Under the pieces are notes generated by a model. It was not told the origin of the DNA and made no database searches. It saw only the letters and a program-made list of their open reading frames with translations. The position numbers and the translations under genes are program-made. Shown here in pieces: positions 37,806-48,137 of a stretch of 64,000 nt of DNA; position 1 is the stretch's first letter, and each line of letters starts with the position of its first letter. This DNA is from an uncultured Clostridia bacterium (GTDB lineage: Bacteria > Bacillota > Clostridia > Oscillospirales > Ruminococcaceae), in assembly GCA_947630555.1 (NCBI GenBank), contig CANRIA010000007.1, positions 17,205 through 81,204 on the forward strand, written 5' to 3'.

Positions 37806-38606
37806 TTATTCAGCGGCAGGAGCCTCTACGGGGTCGCCAAGTGTAATGCTTGATACGTTGATACCGTAGGTCTGGAATACGAGACCGCCCCACTGTGAAC
37901 CGTCATCGTTGGTAGCCATATTGTCATATACAGCCTGAATGCACTCGGGAGTGAGGTTGATAGTAACGCTCTCGCTGCTCCAGTTGCCGTCAGCGTCCTG
38001 GCAGAATACTATGCATCCGTCAGACTGCATGAAGCATTCGCCTGTGAAGTCTGCCTTCTGAGCGCCGCCTATAGATTCTCTTGCATCGAGTTCTTCGGGT
38101 ATGCCTGTAACATAAGGAGTTCCCTCGGGAGCTTCAGCATAAAGCTTAGTCCAGCCGTTTGCAAAAGCAGGAGCAAGCAGATAGTACTGATAGTAAGACT
38201 CTTCAAGAGTGGTCATGTCCATGGTCTTCTCAAACGTATAGTTGATAGTCATAGAGCAGCCTGTTTCCTTATAGTCTTCCAGCCATTCAACATTGAAGAA
38301 GTTAACAACGTTGCCCTCGTCATCAATAACGAAGTTAGGTGTGCTCCAGTCGCCGGGGTACTCGCCGTCAGTGTTGGCTGTACCGCTGAATTCAACAGCC
38401 TCAGCCTCGCTGCTGTCAGCAGCAGAAGAAGTTTCCTCAGCGGTGGTGGTCTCTTCGGGCTTGCTTTCCTCGGGAGCAGTAGTGGTCTCCGCAGCGGAAG
38501 AAGTGGTATCGGCAGCAGCAGATGAAGATGAAGAATCATCGCCGCAAGCTGCAAACATAGTAGCAGCCATCATCATAGAAACAATTATTGCAAGTTTCTT
38601 TTTCAT
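37806..38606 (-). CDS. Secreted lipoprotein with Ser/Thr/Glu-rich linker
   Basis: MKKKLAIIVSMMMAATMFAACGDDSSSSSAAADTTSSAAETTTAPEESKPEE; RBS GGAGGTAATTGAA. Confidence 0.75.
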   Translation of the reverse strand: MKKKLAIIVSMMMAATMFAACGDDSSSSSAAADTTSSAAETTTAPEESKPEETTTAEETSSAADSSEAEAVEFSGTANTDGEYPGDWSTPNFVIDDEGNVVNFFNVEWLEDYKETGCSMTINYTFEKTMDMTTLEESYYQYYLLAPAFANGWTKLYAEAPEGTPYVTGIPEELDARESIGGAQKADFTGECFMQSDGCIVFCQDADGNWSSESVTINLTPECIQAVYDNMATNDDGSQWGGLVFQTYGINVSSITLGDPVEAPAAE

Positions 38607-38811
38607 TTCAATTACCTCCATAAATAGATGTTATCCATTGAATAAAAATTATTCTATGCTAATTATAACATCTGAAAAATCAAAAGTCAACGTGATAATC
38701 GCAGTGATTTTTAATTAAAAATCAGCCTTTTTTCATGTATTATGCACAAGTAAACGTTACCACATGACCGATTTTTACCAGTGCCATACTGCAAGAATAT
38801 GAAAGCCCTTG

Positions 38812-39636
38812 TTATTCAGCGGTCTCAAGCTCGCCCTCAGGAGATTCTAACTTGATAGATACATCTTCGTCGGCAGCCTTGTCGGTCGGCAGACCCGAAA
38901 CAGTAAACTTGATAACTACAGGGTCTTCAGACTGCCATGTCAAGCACTGATATTCGTCAATACCTCTCTGGTCTATCTGCTCGCCTGCCCAGCTGTTTAC
39001 TACTTTAACAGTACCGCCGTGATTGTCCGTACCGTTATCCTCCATGCCTACTTCGGAACCTGTAAGGTCGAATGTCTTGCCGTCCTGCTGATACTCTGTA
39101 AGAGTTATCTTTGCATCGGGGTAATCCTTGAATGTTGCAACGCCGTCTGTAACCACAACGGGTATTGTGGTGTCAAGACCTACCCAGCCCAGCAGTGCTT
39201 CATCAAATCCGCACCACCAGCCCTCAATGCTTACTTCATAGTCGCCGTTGCCGGTAATGTAAACATCATTGCAGGTTGCAGCGAACGACTTGTTGCTGGA
39301 TTCGTTGAGCAAAAGCTCTCCAACAGCGTTTCTGTGCTCCCAAGAGTCTCTTACCTGGAAAGATATGCCTGCAATGCCGTAAGCGTTTTCGGGCAGCTCA
39401 ACGGGTTCGGGAAGCGTTACCTTTGCAGCCTCAGTTTCCTCGGCAGTTGTTTCCTCGGGCTTGCTCTCTTCGGGAGCGGTAGTGGTTTCTGCATCTGAAT
39501 TTGTATCGGCGGCAGATTCTGCCGGTGCTGTAGTGGTTTCATTTGCCTTTGATGAAGACGACGAATCGCCGCAGGAAGCAAACATTGTTGCAGCCATCAT
39601 CATGGCGGCGAGTATCGCAAGTTTCTTTTTCATCAT
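38812..39636 (-). CDS. Secreted lipoprotein, N-terminal paralogue of 37806-38606
   Basis: MKKKLAILAAMMMAATMFASCGDSSSSSKANETTTAPAES... Confidence 0.75.
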   Translation of the reverse strand: MMKKKLAILAAMMMAATMFASCGDSSSSSKANETTTAPAESAADTNSDAETTTAPEESKPEETTAEETEAAKVTLPEPVELPENAYGIAGISFQVRDSWEHRNAVGELLLNESSNKSFAATCNDVYITGNGDYEVSIEGWWCGFDEALLGWVGLDTTIPVVVTDGVATFKDYPDAKITLTEYQQDGKTFDLTGSEVGMEDNGTDNHGGTVKVVNSWAGEQIDQRGIDEYQCLTWQSEDPVVIKFTVSGLPTDKAADEDVSIKLESPEGELETAE

Positions 39637-39815
39637 TATTCCTCCTTATAATTTTTTGGATAAAGATGATATAGATACAGTCTATCTCTATCCTGTTGTC
39701 ATTATAACACTTTGCAGGCGCAAAAGTCAACATTATTTTTATAATATATTTCACTGCCTTATTTGGCTACATTGCACAAAAAACGTAACGGCTTTGTAAT
39801 AATTGTAACAAAAAG

Positions 39816-39846
39816 TCCTTCCACTTACCATGAAAGGACTTTTAAT
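39816..39846. terminator. Terminator hairpin
   Basis: AAAAAGTCCTT..AAGGACTTTT downstream of hydA. Confidence 0.6.
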
Positions 39847-39886
39847 ATTACTGAAATTTTACATTTCTGTAACTGACTTTAAGCCG

Positions 39887-41626
39887 TCACATACCTCTCT
39901 TAACGTATGAAGTATGCAGAACGTGATGTGCCTTTTCAGAGCCCGGCTTGCCGAAATACTCAGCATATACCTGCTTTATGGCAGGGTTCTCGTGAGATTT
40001 TCTTATCGGCATACTTGCATCAAGATCATAAAGCACTTTAGCTCTCTTAGCTCTGATGTCAACAGTGTTTCTGATATAACCCGGCTGCTGCGGCTGACCA
40101 CCGCCGTTTACGCATCCGCCCGGGCAGCCCATTATCTCAATAAACTGATAATCAGCCTCGCCTGCCGCAACTTTCTTGAGTATCTCTTTGGCATTTGCAA
40201 GACCCGAAGCAACCGCAACCTTTACTTTCATGCCGGCAACGTCGTATTCTGCCTCTTTAATGCCCTGAGTGCCTCTTACCTCTGTAAAGTCTACAGACTT
40301 GAGTTCCTCGCCTGTAAGCGTTTCAACGGCAGTTCTGAGAGCAGCTTCCATAACGCCGCCCGTTGCGCCGAATATAACGCCTGCGCCTGTCGAAAGTCCC
40401 AAAGGCTCGTCAAACTTCTCATCGGGCAGCTCGTTGAACTTAATGCCTGCCTTGTCTATCATTCTGCCAAGCTCTCTGGTAGTCATAGCATAGTCAACGT
40501 CGGGAACGCCTGCCGCGTTCTCATCGTCTCTGCCTATCTCGAATTTCTTTGCGGTACACGGCATAACAGCCACTACAACGAGGTCTTTCGGGTCTATGCC
40601 CATTTTCTCAGCATAGTAAGTTTTAGCCGTTGCGCCGAACATCTGCATAGGTGACTTGCAGCTTGAAAGGTTCTCTGTCAGGTCGGGGAAATAGTGCTCG
40701 CAGTATTTAACCCAGCCGGGTGAGCAAGAGGTTATCATCGGCAGAGTACCGCCGTTTTGAACTCTCTCAACGAACTCGTTAGCCTCTTCCATTATAGTAA
40801 GGTCGGCTGCAAAGTCGGTATCGAACACCTTGTCAAAGCCAAGCCTTCTCAGTGCGCAAGCCATTTTGCCCTCAACGTCAGTGCCTATCGGCATACCAAA
40901 GCACTCGCCGAGACCTGCTCTTACCGCAGGTGCGGTCTGAACTATAACAGTCTTTGTCGGGTCTGCAATAGCGGCAAATACGTCGTCTATGCATTCCTTT
41001 TCTCTCAGTGCCCCGGTCGGGCAAACTGCGATACACTGACCGCATGATACGCAAGTGGTATCAGCCAGACCGTTTTCAAAGCTTGTGCCGATAATGGTTC
41101 TGAAGCCTCTCTCGTTAGCGCCTATAACGCCAACAGACTGCACCTTTTCACATACAGCAGCGCAGCGGCGGCAGAGAATGCACTTGCCGTTATCTCTTAT
41201 CATATGCGCGGCAGATTCGTCAACTTCTGTTTCTGTTCTTACGCCTGCAAAGTATTCCTCATCATCAACGCCAAGGTCGCGGCAGAGTTTCTGCAATTCG
41301 CAGTTACCGCTTCTCACGCAGGAGAGGCACTTCTTATCGTGATTTGAGAGCAGCAGCTGCAATGTAGTCTTTCTTGACTCCAGCACCTTCGGAGAGTTTG
41401 TGAATACCTCCATGCCCTCATTTATCGGGTATACGCAGGAAGCCACCAGGCTTCTCGCTCCCTTTACCTCAACAACGCAGATACGGCAAGCGCCGATCTC
41501 ATTTATGTCTTTCAGAAAGCAAAGGGTCGGGATCTCTATGCCTGCGTACCTTGCCGCTTCCAGAATGGTAGCACCCTTGGGGGCGGAAACGGGAACGCCG
41601 TTGATCTTTATATTAACCATATCCAT
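39887..41626 (-). CDS. hydA: NADH-dependent [FeFe] hydrogenase catalytic subunit (group A6-like)
   Basis: 2Fe-2S/4Fe-4S N-terminus; ITSCSPGWVKYCEHYFPDL, VMPCTAKKFE, EIMGCPGGCVNGGGQP. Confidence 0.95.
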   Translation of the reverse strand: MDMVNIKINGVPVSAPKGATILEAARYAGIEIPTLCFLKDINEIGACRICVVEVKGARSLVASCVYPINEGMEVFTNSPKVLESRKTTLQLLLSNHDKKCLSCVRSGNCELQKLCRDLGVDDEEYFAGVRTETEVDESAAHMIRDNGKCILCRRCAAVCEKVQSVGVIGANERGFRTIIGTSFENGLADTTCVSCGQCIAVCPTGALREKECIDDVFAAIADPTKTVIVQTAPAVRAGLGECFGMPIGTDVEGKMACALRRLGFDKVFDTDFAADLTIMEEANEFVERVQNGGTLPMITSCSPGWVKYCEHYFPDLTENLSSCKSPMQMFGATAKTYYAEKMGIDPKDLVVVAVMPCTAKKFEIGRDDENAAGVPDVDYAMTTRELGRMIDKAGIKFNELPDEKFDEPLGLSTGAGVIFGATGGVMEAALRTAVETLTGEELKSVDFTEVRGTQGIKEAEYDVAGMKVKVAVASGLANAKEILKKVAAGEADYQFIEIMGCPGGCVNGGGQPQQPGYIRNTVDIRAKRAKVLYDLDASMPIRKSHENPAIKQVYAEYFGKPGSEKAHHVLHTSYVKRGM

Positions 41627-41644
41627 ATTATACTATCCTCCCTA

Positions 41645-43459
41645 TTACTTCTTGGAAATTGCGCCGAACTTACACTGAGCCATGCACGCGCCGCACTTTA
41701 CGCACTTCTCCGGATCTATAGCCAGAGCAGGCAGCTTCTTGCCGGGAGCGGTGTAATCGGTCTTTGATATAGCGCTGGCAGGGCACTGTCTTGCACACAT
41801 ACCGCAGCCTATGCACTTTTCCTTGTCTATCTCATAGCTGAGCAGATCTTTACATACGCCGGCAGGGCACTTCTTGTCTACAACGTGGGCGATATACTCG
41901 TCCTTGAAGTAGCGAAGTGTTGAAAGCACGGGGTTGGGGGCTGTCTGACCCAGACCGCAAAGAGAATTGTCTTTGATGTAGTAGCTAAGCTTCTCTATCC
42001 TGTCCAGATCTTCCAGAGTAGCCTGACCCTTAGTTACCTTGTCGAGCATTTCAAGAAGTCTTCTTGTACCTATACGGCAGGGCGTACATTTACCGCAGGA
42101 CTCATCAACAGTGAACTGGAGGAAGAACTTGGCTATATCAACCATACAGTTGTCCTCGTCCATAACGATAAGTCCGCCCGAGCCCATCATAGAGCCTATA
42201 GCGATAAGGTTATCGTAATCTATAGGAACATCAAGATTCTCAGCCGAGATGCAGCCGCCCGAAGGTCCGCCTGTCTGTGCAGCCTTGAACTTTTTGCCGT
42301 TGGGTATGCCGCCGCCTATCTCTTCTATAATAGTCCTCAGCGTAGTACCCATAGGAACTTCAACAAGTCCCGTATTGTTTATCTTGCCGCCAAGGGCGAA
42401 CACCTTAGTGCCCTTTGATTTTTCCGTACCCATTTCTGCGAACCATTCAGCGCCGTTGAGAATTATTCTCGGAACGTTTGCATATGTCTCAACGTTATTA
42501 AGAATGGTAGGTCTCTCAAACAGACCCTTTACAGCAGGGAACGGAGGTCTCGGACGAGGCTCGCCTCTGTTGCCCTCGATAGAAGTCATAAGAGCAGTCT
42601 CCTCACCGCAGACGAATGCGCCCGCGCCAAGTCTCAGACCTATATCAAAATCAAATCCCGTACCGAATATATCTTTACCCAAAAGTCCGTATTCATGCGC
42701 CTGATTTATAGCAATTTCCAGACGTTTAACAGCTATAGGATACTCAGCACGAACATAGATGTAACCCTGCGAAGCGCCTATTGCGTAACCTGCTATAGCC
42801 ATAGCTTCCAGTACAACGTGGGGGTCGCCCTCAAGTACCGAACGATCCATGAATGCGCCCGGGTCGCCCTCGTCAGCGTTACAGCAGACATACTTCTGTC
42901 CGCCGTCCTGAACGAAGTTTCTTGCCATCTGCCATTTGCGGCCTGTCGGGAAGCCTGCGCCGCCTCTGCCTCTCAGTCCCGAAGCAAGAATGGTATCAAT
43001 AACCTGCTCGGGGGTCATCTCTGTAAGAGCCTTGCCCAGAGCCTCATATCCGCCTGTGCCTATATATTCCTCGATATTCTCGGGGTTGATAACGCCGCAG
43101 TTGCGAAGCGCTATTCTCTTCTGATTTCTGTAGAAGTCGGTATCCTGAAGCGACTTTACACCCTCGGTGGTAACGGTCTCATCATAAACGAGCCTTGATA
43201 CTACACGGCCCTTTACAAGGTGCTCTGCAACTATTTCCTCAATATCCGCTTCCTTTACCATCGAATAGAAAGTACCTTCGGGGTAAACTATCATTATCGG
43301 GCCCAGCGCGCAAAGTCCGAAGCAGCCCGTCTTGACTACCTGAACTTCCTTGTCCAGACCGTTCTTGGCGATCTCGAAATTAAGCTTTTCGATAATAGCC
43401 TGACTTCCCGAAGAAGTACAGCCTGTTCCGCCGCATACCAAAACGTGTGAACGATACAT
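41645..43459 (-). CDS. hydB: NuoF-like flavoprotein subunit of electron-bifurcating hydrogenase
   Basis: GLRGRGGAGFPTGRKW, GAGAYICGEETAL-type motif (GAGAFVCGEETAL), SCGKCTPCRIG, two C-terminal 4Fe-4S motifs. Confidence 0.95.
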   Translation of the reverse strand: MYRSHVLVCGGTGCTSSGSQAIIEKLNFEIAKNGLDKEVQVVKTGCFGLCALGPIMIVYPEGTFYSMVKEADIEEIVAEHLVKGRVVSRLVYDETVTTEGVKSLQDTDFYRNQKRIALRNCGVINPENIEEYIGTGGYEALGKALTEMTPEQVIDTILASGLRGRGGAGFPTGRKWQMARNFVQDGGQKYVCCNADEGDPGAFMDRSVLEGDPHVVLEAMAIAGYAIGASQGYIYVRAEYPIAVKRLEIAINQAHEYGLLGKDIFGTGFDFDIGLRLGAGAFVCGEETALMTSIEGNRGEPRPRPPFPAVKGLFERPTILNNVETYANVPRIILNGAEWFAEMGTEKSKGTKVFALGGKINNTGLVEVPMGTTLRTIIEEIGGGIPNGKKFKAAQTGGPSGGCISAENLDVPIDYDNLIAIGSMMGSGGLIVMDEDNCMVDIAKFFLQFTVDESCGKCTPCRIGTRRLLEMLDKVTKGQATLEDLDRIEKLSYYIKDNSLCGLGQTAPNPVLSTLRYFKDEYIAHVVDKKCPAGVCKDLLSYEIDKEKCIGCGMCARQCPASAISKTDYTAPGKKLPALAIDPEKCVKCGACMAQCKFGAISKK

Positions 43460-43479
43460 ATTATGTACTCCTCCTTAAA

Positions 43480-43842
43480 TTATTTGAATGTATACTCGGC
43501 AACTACCTGACCTCTTACAAGGTGCTTGTCTATAACTTCGGCAGCCTTTTCGGGGGTCATTTTAATGTATGTTACCTTTTCTTTGCCGGGTTCCATTACC
43601 TCAACTATAGGTTCATACTGGCAAAGACCTATGCAGCCTGTCTGGGTAACAACTACCTTGTCATTAATTCCCTTGGCAGCAACGCCCTCAACAAAAGCGT
43701 TGAGCACCGGTCTTGCGCCGGAAGCTATACCGCAGGTAGCCATACCTACAACAACTCTTGTGGTGGTCTCGTCCTCGTGACGCATACCTACCTGACCCTG
43801 CATTTTTTCGCGTATAGCCTTCAGTTCTTCCAAAGATTTCAC
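43480..43842 (-). CDS. Thioredoxin-like [2Fe-2S] ferredoxin domain protein
   Basis: VGMATCGIASGARPVLNAF...VTQTGCIGLCQYEPIVEV. Confidence 0.9.
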   Translation of the reverse strand: MKSLEELKAIREKMQGQVGMRHEDETTTRVVVGMATCGIASGARPVLNAFVEGVAAKGINDKVVVTQTGCIGLCQYEPIVEVMEPGKEKVTYIKMTPEKAAEVIDKHLVRGQVVAEYTFK

Positions 43843-43893
43843 TTAAATCACCATTCCTTTACTGATTTGCATTTACACGCCGACAGCCCTTGA

Positions 43894-44451
43894 CTATAAA
43901 ATTATATCGCCGTCGGTCTCTTTTTTGTTTTCGGAAAGATATTCTTTTATATAATCCGAAACGTCGGGAACATCAAAGGGCACGCCCTCAAGTATCTCCC
44001 TAAGTTCTCTCGTGTCAAGAACGAATCCTCTTTCATTTACTTTGTAGCAGTATACAAAGTCTGTATCCTTGTTCAATGTGATGAGGCTGTGCATCGTCGA
44101 GGTCATATCCCCCAGCGGCATTCTGTCAATGCTCGATATAACGAAAGTCGCGGTTACGGTAGTGCCCACGCCCTTTTTCGAGGTTATCTCAAACTCTCCG
44201 CCGGTGCTTTCGGCTGCAAGCTTGAAAAAAGATACCCCAAGTCCCACTTTTCTTGTGGTGCGCGTGGTAAAGAACGGGTCGCACACCCTTGCAAGCTGCT
44301 CTTCGTCCATACCCTTGCCGTTATCCTTAATAACTATCGTCATAAGGTCTCTCGCCGTATCACTGCACACCGATATCTCTATCAGCGTTGCCTCTGCCTT
44401 GACGGAGTTTTCCGCTACGTCAAGCACATTGAGCGAAAGCTCGGTCATCAT
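43894..44451 (-). CDS. Histidine-kinase-like ATPase domain protein in hydrogenase operon
   Basis: VLDVAENSVKAEATLIEISV, IKDNGKGMDEEQLARVCDPFFTTRTTRKVGLGVSFFKLAAE. Confidence 0.88.
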   Translation of the reverse strand: MMTELSLNVLDVAENSVKAEATLIEISVCSDTARDLMTIVIKDNGKGMDEEQLARVCDPFFTTRTTRKVGLGVSFFKLAAESTGGEFEITSKKGVGTTVTATFVISSIDRMPLGDMTSTMHSLITLNKDTDFVYCYKVNERGFVLDTRELREILEGVPFDVPDVSDYIKEYLSENKKETDGDIIL

Positions 44452-44945
44452 GCGTTGCGGTATTTATCGAGAATACCTTCAACTTCCTTGGTGGTAAGTC
44501 TGCCGTAAACGTCATCGTTTATGGTCATTACCGGGGCAAGACCGCACGCGCCTATGCAGCGGCAGTCCACCAGAGTGAACTTTCCGTCCGCGGTAGTTTC
44601 GCCGCCCTTGATACCGAGCGTCTCGCTGATCTTGTCAAAAATATCTCCGCTGCCCTTAACGTAGCAGGCAGTGCCGAGACATACCGAAATAGTATATTCT
44701 CCCTTAGGATAAAGTGAAAACTGAGAGTAGAACGTTACAACGCCGTATATCTTCTCCATGGAAACATCCATTTCTTCGGCGATGATCTTCTGCACCTCCA
44801 CAGGGAGATAGCCGTATATCTCCTGTGCTTTCTGCAAGACAGGCATCAGCGCGCCCTTGTCGGACTTATGCTCCGCAATGACCTGACGCAGTTTAGCCTC
44901 CTGCTCAGCCGTTCCCTTGAACGGGATAGCTATGTTTTTAGCCAT
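44448..44945 (-). CDS. hydC: NuoE-like [2Fe-2S] subunit
   Basis: AQEIYGYLPVEVQKIIAEEMDVSMEKIYGVVTFYSQFSLYPKGEYTISVCLGTACYVKGS; start revised to MAKNIAIPFKG. Confidence 0.93.
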   Translation of the reverse strand: MAKNIAIPFKGTAEQEAKLRQVIAEHKSDKGALMPVLQKAQEIYGYLPVEVQKIIAEEMDVSMEKIYGVVTFYSQFSLYPKGEYTISVCLGTACYVKGSGDIFDKISETLGIKGGETTADGKFTLVDCRCIGACGLAPVMTINDDVYGRLTTKEVEGILDKYRNA

Positions 44946-45330
44946 TTCAAAACCTCCTGTAAAATTTATATGCACACATGGCAAACAAAACAGCTTTTGC
45001 GGCGAGTTCCCACCGCACAAGTAATTTTATGCACCGCAGGCAGAAAATGCTGTATTGCCCCTGCTTACGGTCTTACAGTATCTATTATAACATATTCGCT
45101 TTCAAATTGCTATAAACATTTCTTACATACAAAGCAAACGTTTTTTGTGCAATTTCGACATCTTTAATAAAAAAGAAAAATTTCTGACTTGATTTTCCGC
45201 TTTTTGCACAAAAGAACTTCCTTAAAATTATATGAAAAACGACTTGAAAATAATGCGGAAAGATGTTATTATAGAAGTATATATTTTTTGATACGTGTAA
45301 ATCTCTAAAAAATGTAAGGAGTTTTTAGTC

Positions 45331-45684
45331 ATGACAATTGCCGATATTCAAAAGCTGCTCGGCGCAGAAGTGCTCTGCGGTGAGGAATTTATTTCAAAGA
45401 ACGTACATACCGCCTGCGGTTCGGACATGATGAGCGACGTTTTAGCATATGTAAAAGACCAGTCGCTTTTGCTGACGGGGCTGTGCAATCCGCAGGTGAT
45501 AAGAACTGCTGAAATGATGGATATAATCTGCATATGCTTTATCAGGGGCAAGCGCCCTTCGGAAGAAGTGCTGGAGCTTGCGCAGGAAAGAGACCTTGTT
45601 GTGCTGGCATCGAACATGAGAATGTTTGAGGCTTGCGGCATACTGTACTCTAACGGTCTCGCAGGGGGTGCGGTGCTTGAGTAA
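45331..45684 (+). CDS. DRTGG-domain protein
   Basis: MTIADIQKLLGAEVLCGEEF...CGSDMMSDVLAYVKDQSLLLTGLCNPQVIRTAEM. Confidence 0.85.
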   Translation: MTIADIQKLLGAEVLCGEEFISKNVHTACGSDMMSDVLAYVKDQSLLLTGLCNPQVIRTAEMMDIICICFIRGKRPSEEVLELAQERDLVVLASNMRMFEACGILYSNGLAGGAVLE

Positions 45685-46096
45685 TCTTGTTTTCAAATAC
45701 ACCATAGACGGCAACGATTTTACTCGTGCAGGGGAGGCTTCGAGCGACACCAAGGGCAAGCTGAAAAGAATGGGTCTGCCGCCCGAGGCTGTGCGCAAGG
45801 TGGCAATCGCTATGTATGAGGGCGAGATAAATATGGTAATACACGCAAACGGCGGCGAGATCACCGTTGAGATAACCCCCACACAGATAATTATGACACT
45901 TGCCGACAACGGACCCGGCATTGCAGATATAGAAAAAGCTATGCAGGCAGGCTGGTCAACGGCATCTGAGAACGTGCGCGCGCTCGGTTTCGGCGCAGGA
46001 ATGGGTCTGCCGAACATGAAAAAATATTCCGATGAAATGACGATAGACACAGTTTTAGGCAAGGGCACGACAGTTACCATGAAAGTAAATATCTGA
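45677..46096 (+). CDS. RsbW/anti-sigma-factor-like ATP-binding protein
   Basis: KVAIAMYEGEINMVIHANGG, DNGPGIADIEKAMQAGWSTASENVRALGFGAGMGLPNMKKYSD; TTG start overlapping DRTGG stop. Confidence 0.85.
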   Translation: MSNLVFKYTIDGNDFTRAGEASSDTKGKLKRMGLPPEAVRKVAIAMYEGEINMVIHANGGEITVEITPTQIIMTLADNGPGIADIEKAMQAGWSTASENVRALGFGAGMGLPNMKKYSDEMTIDTVLGKGTTVTMKVNI

Positions 46097-46111
46097 CCTT
46101 GAAAGTTGATA

Positions 46112-46406
46112 ATAAGATAAATCGGAATTTATCTGCTGTGCCTGTTTTTCTTTTGGGGAAAACCTTTCTGAATAAAGGTTGTTCCCCATACCCCTTTCCA
46201 AAGACTTTTATATTGTTTTTTGGCGAGGGGTAATGCCTTTGATAAATCAGCGATAAATTGTAAGTTATCTGTTTTTTAAGAGAACAATTACCCCTCGCCA
46301 AAAAATACAGAAGTTTTAGTGAGGGGGCTTGGGGGAAGACCCTTTTTCAAAAGGGTCTCCCCCAATAGCAAGGCAGATATAGCGGACAAAATTCTGATTT
46401 ATCTTA
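46112..46406. repeat. MITE-like family A element, copy 3, with TIRs TAAGATAAATCGGAATTT / AAATTCTGATTTATCTTA
   Basis: TIRs at 46112-46129 and 46388-46406 bracket the two GGGG-hairpins and the GAGGGGTAAT inverted repeat. Confidence 0.8.
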
Positions 46407-46436
46407 TGAACACTTTTGTATAAAGGGAGTTTAATT

Positions 46437-47711
46437 ATGAGCGAAAAATATACAAATTCCGTGCGGCTCGACCCCGACAAATGCATGGGGTGCATAAACT
46501 GCATAAAACGCTGTCCCACTCAGGCAATAAGGGTGCGCGGAGGAAAGGCGCATATAATTCAGGATTTCTGCATTGACTGCGGCGAATGTATCAGAGTGTG
46601 CCCTCACCATGCAAAAAAGGCTTATTACGATCCGCTCGAAGTGCTTGATAACTACAAATACACCGTGGCTCTTCCTGCGCCGTCATTCTATGCGCAGTTC
46701 AACAACCTTGATGACATAAACATAGTTCTGCGCGCATTGCGTCTCATGGGCTTTGACGACGTTTACGAGGTGTCTGCGGCTGCTGAGATAGTTTCTGAGC
46801 TCTCGCGCGATTACATAAGTAAACACCCCGAAAACGCGCCGTTCATCTCCACCGCCTGCCCCTCTGTGGTAAGGCTGATACAGGTCAGATTTCCAAATCT
46901 TTTGGAACATCTTATTCAGGTGAACGCGCCCGTTGAGATAGCCGCCTCGGAAGCGCGGCGCATAGCGATGGAGAAAACGGGTCTTAACGAGAGCGATATA
47001 GGAATAATTTTCATATCCCCCTGCCCTGCCAAAGTTACGTCCGTCAAAAATCCCCTCGGCTGCGACAAGAGCGCTATAGATGCCGTTATTGCTATAAAAG
47101 ATGTCTACCCCAAAATACTGCCGCTTATGGTGCAGACAGCCAACGAAAGCTCCGAGCTTGCACATTCGGGAAAGATAGGCATAAGCTGGGGCGCATCGGG
47201 CGGAGAGGCAAGCGGTCTGCTGCTTGATAACTATCTTGCTGCCGACGGCATAGAGAACGTTATAAACGTTTTAGAAGATCTTGAAGATCAGAAAATTTCG
47301 CATTTGCAGTTTATAGAGCTCAATGCCTGTTCGGGCGGCTGTGTTGGCGGCGTTTTGCAGGTCGAGAACCCATACGTTGCCAAAAGCAAGCTGAAACAGC
47401 TTAGAAAATATATGCCCATTACCAAAACCCATGTGGGCGAGGCTCTGCCGTGCAACGCGTACATCGAGCAGGCGATAGAATACAAGCCTGTGTTCAACCT
47501 TGGCAAAGACTTCGCCGACGGTTTGAAGAAAATGGAGCAGGTCGAGGAGATATGCTCACGCCTGCCTGGGCTTGACTGCGGCTCATGCGGCGCGCCCACC
47601 TGCAAAGCCCTTGCAGAGGACGTGGTGCGCGGTCTTGCGAACGAGAAAGACTGCGTTCACCTGCTGAGGGAATACATTCACAAAATGGCAAGCGACCTCA
47701 ATGGTATATAA
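46437..47711 (+). CDS. [FeFe]-hydrogenase-like (putative sensory, HydS-type) protein with 4Fe-4S domains
   Basis: CMGCINCIKRCPTQAIRV, CIDCGECIRVCPHHAKKA, STACPSVVRLIQVRFPNL, NACSGGCVGG, C-terminal CGSCGAPTCKALAEDVV. Confidence 0.9.
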   Translation: MSEKYTNSVRLDPDKCMGCINCIKRCPTQAIRVRGGKAHIIQDFCIDCGECIRVCPHHAKKAYYDPLEVLDNYKYTVALPAPSFYAQFNNLDDINIVLRALRLMGFDDVYEVSAAAEIVSELSRDYISKHPENAPFISTACPSVVRLIQVRFPNLLEHLIQVNAPVEIAASEARRIAMEKTGLNESDIGIIFISPCPAKVTSVKNPLGCDKSAIDAVIAIKDVYPKILPLMVQTANESSELAHSGKIGISWGASGGEASGLLLDNYLAADGIENVINVLEDLEDQKISHLQFIELNACSGGCVGGVLQVENPYVAKSKLKQLRKYMPITKTHVGEALPCNAYIEQAIEYKPVFNLGKDFADGLKKMEQVEEICSRLPGLDCGSCGAPTCKALAEDVVRGLANEKDCVHLLREYIHKMASDLNGI

Positions 47712-47714
47712 AAT

Positions 47715-48078
47715 TTGCGCTGTCGCGCAAGCCTGCGGAGCAGAATCAGTGAATAGTGAATAACGAATAATGAATAGTGAATAGTTAAGGTGCGGCTTAC
47801 GCCGCGTATCTTAAAATCTTGTCAAGAAACTAAAAGTTTTCGGTCAAGCCTTTTTCAAAAGGCTTGCGGGGTGTGGGGCAGAGCCCCACAAAACACAACG
47901 TGCGCTCCGAAAAAGGTGAATTTAAAAACAGTCCGGTGGACTGTTTTTAAAGAGGAAAATCCCTGCAAGAGAGGGATTTTCCTATGAAAAGACCTTAGCT
48001 TTTTACCTGCGCACGCTTGCGTGCGCAATAGCATTATGAAAAGTTTACGCTGCTCCGCAGGCTGCGCGTAAGCGCAAA
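47715..48078. repeat. Composite hairpin-cassette element, copy 2 (left arm only)
   Basis: AATCTTGTCAAGAAACTAAAAGTTTTCGGTCAAGCCTTTTTCAAAAGGCTTG; cassettes AAAAACAGTCCGGTGGACTGTTTTT and GGAAAATCCCTGCAAGAGAGGGATTTTCC. Confidence 0.75.
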
Positions 48079-48137
48079 TAATATTACAACCCCCACTTTT
48101 GTATAAAGTGAAAAATCCAATACAAAAAGGTGATAAT

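Noticed and set aside
39914-40654. 246 aa plus-strand ORF
   Set aside because: Antisense shadow of hydA
47750-47790. GAATAGT short tandem repeats, possible CRISPR or microsatellite
   Set aside because: Too short and irregular, no spacers; it is the conserved outer end of the composite element
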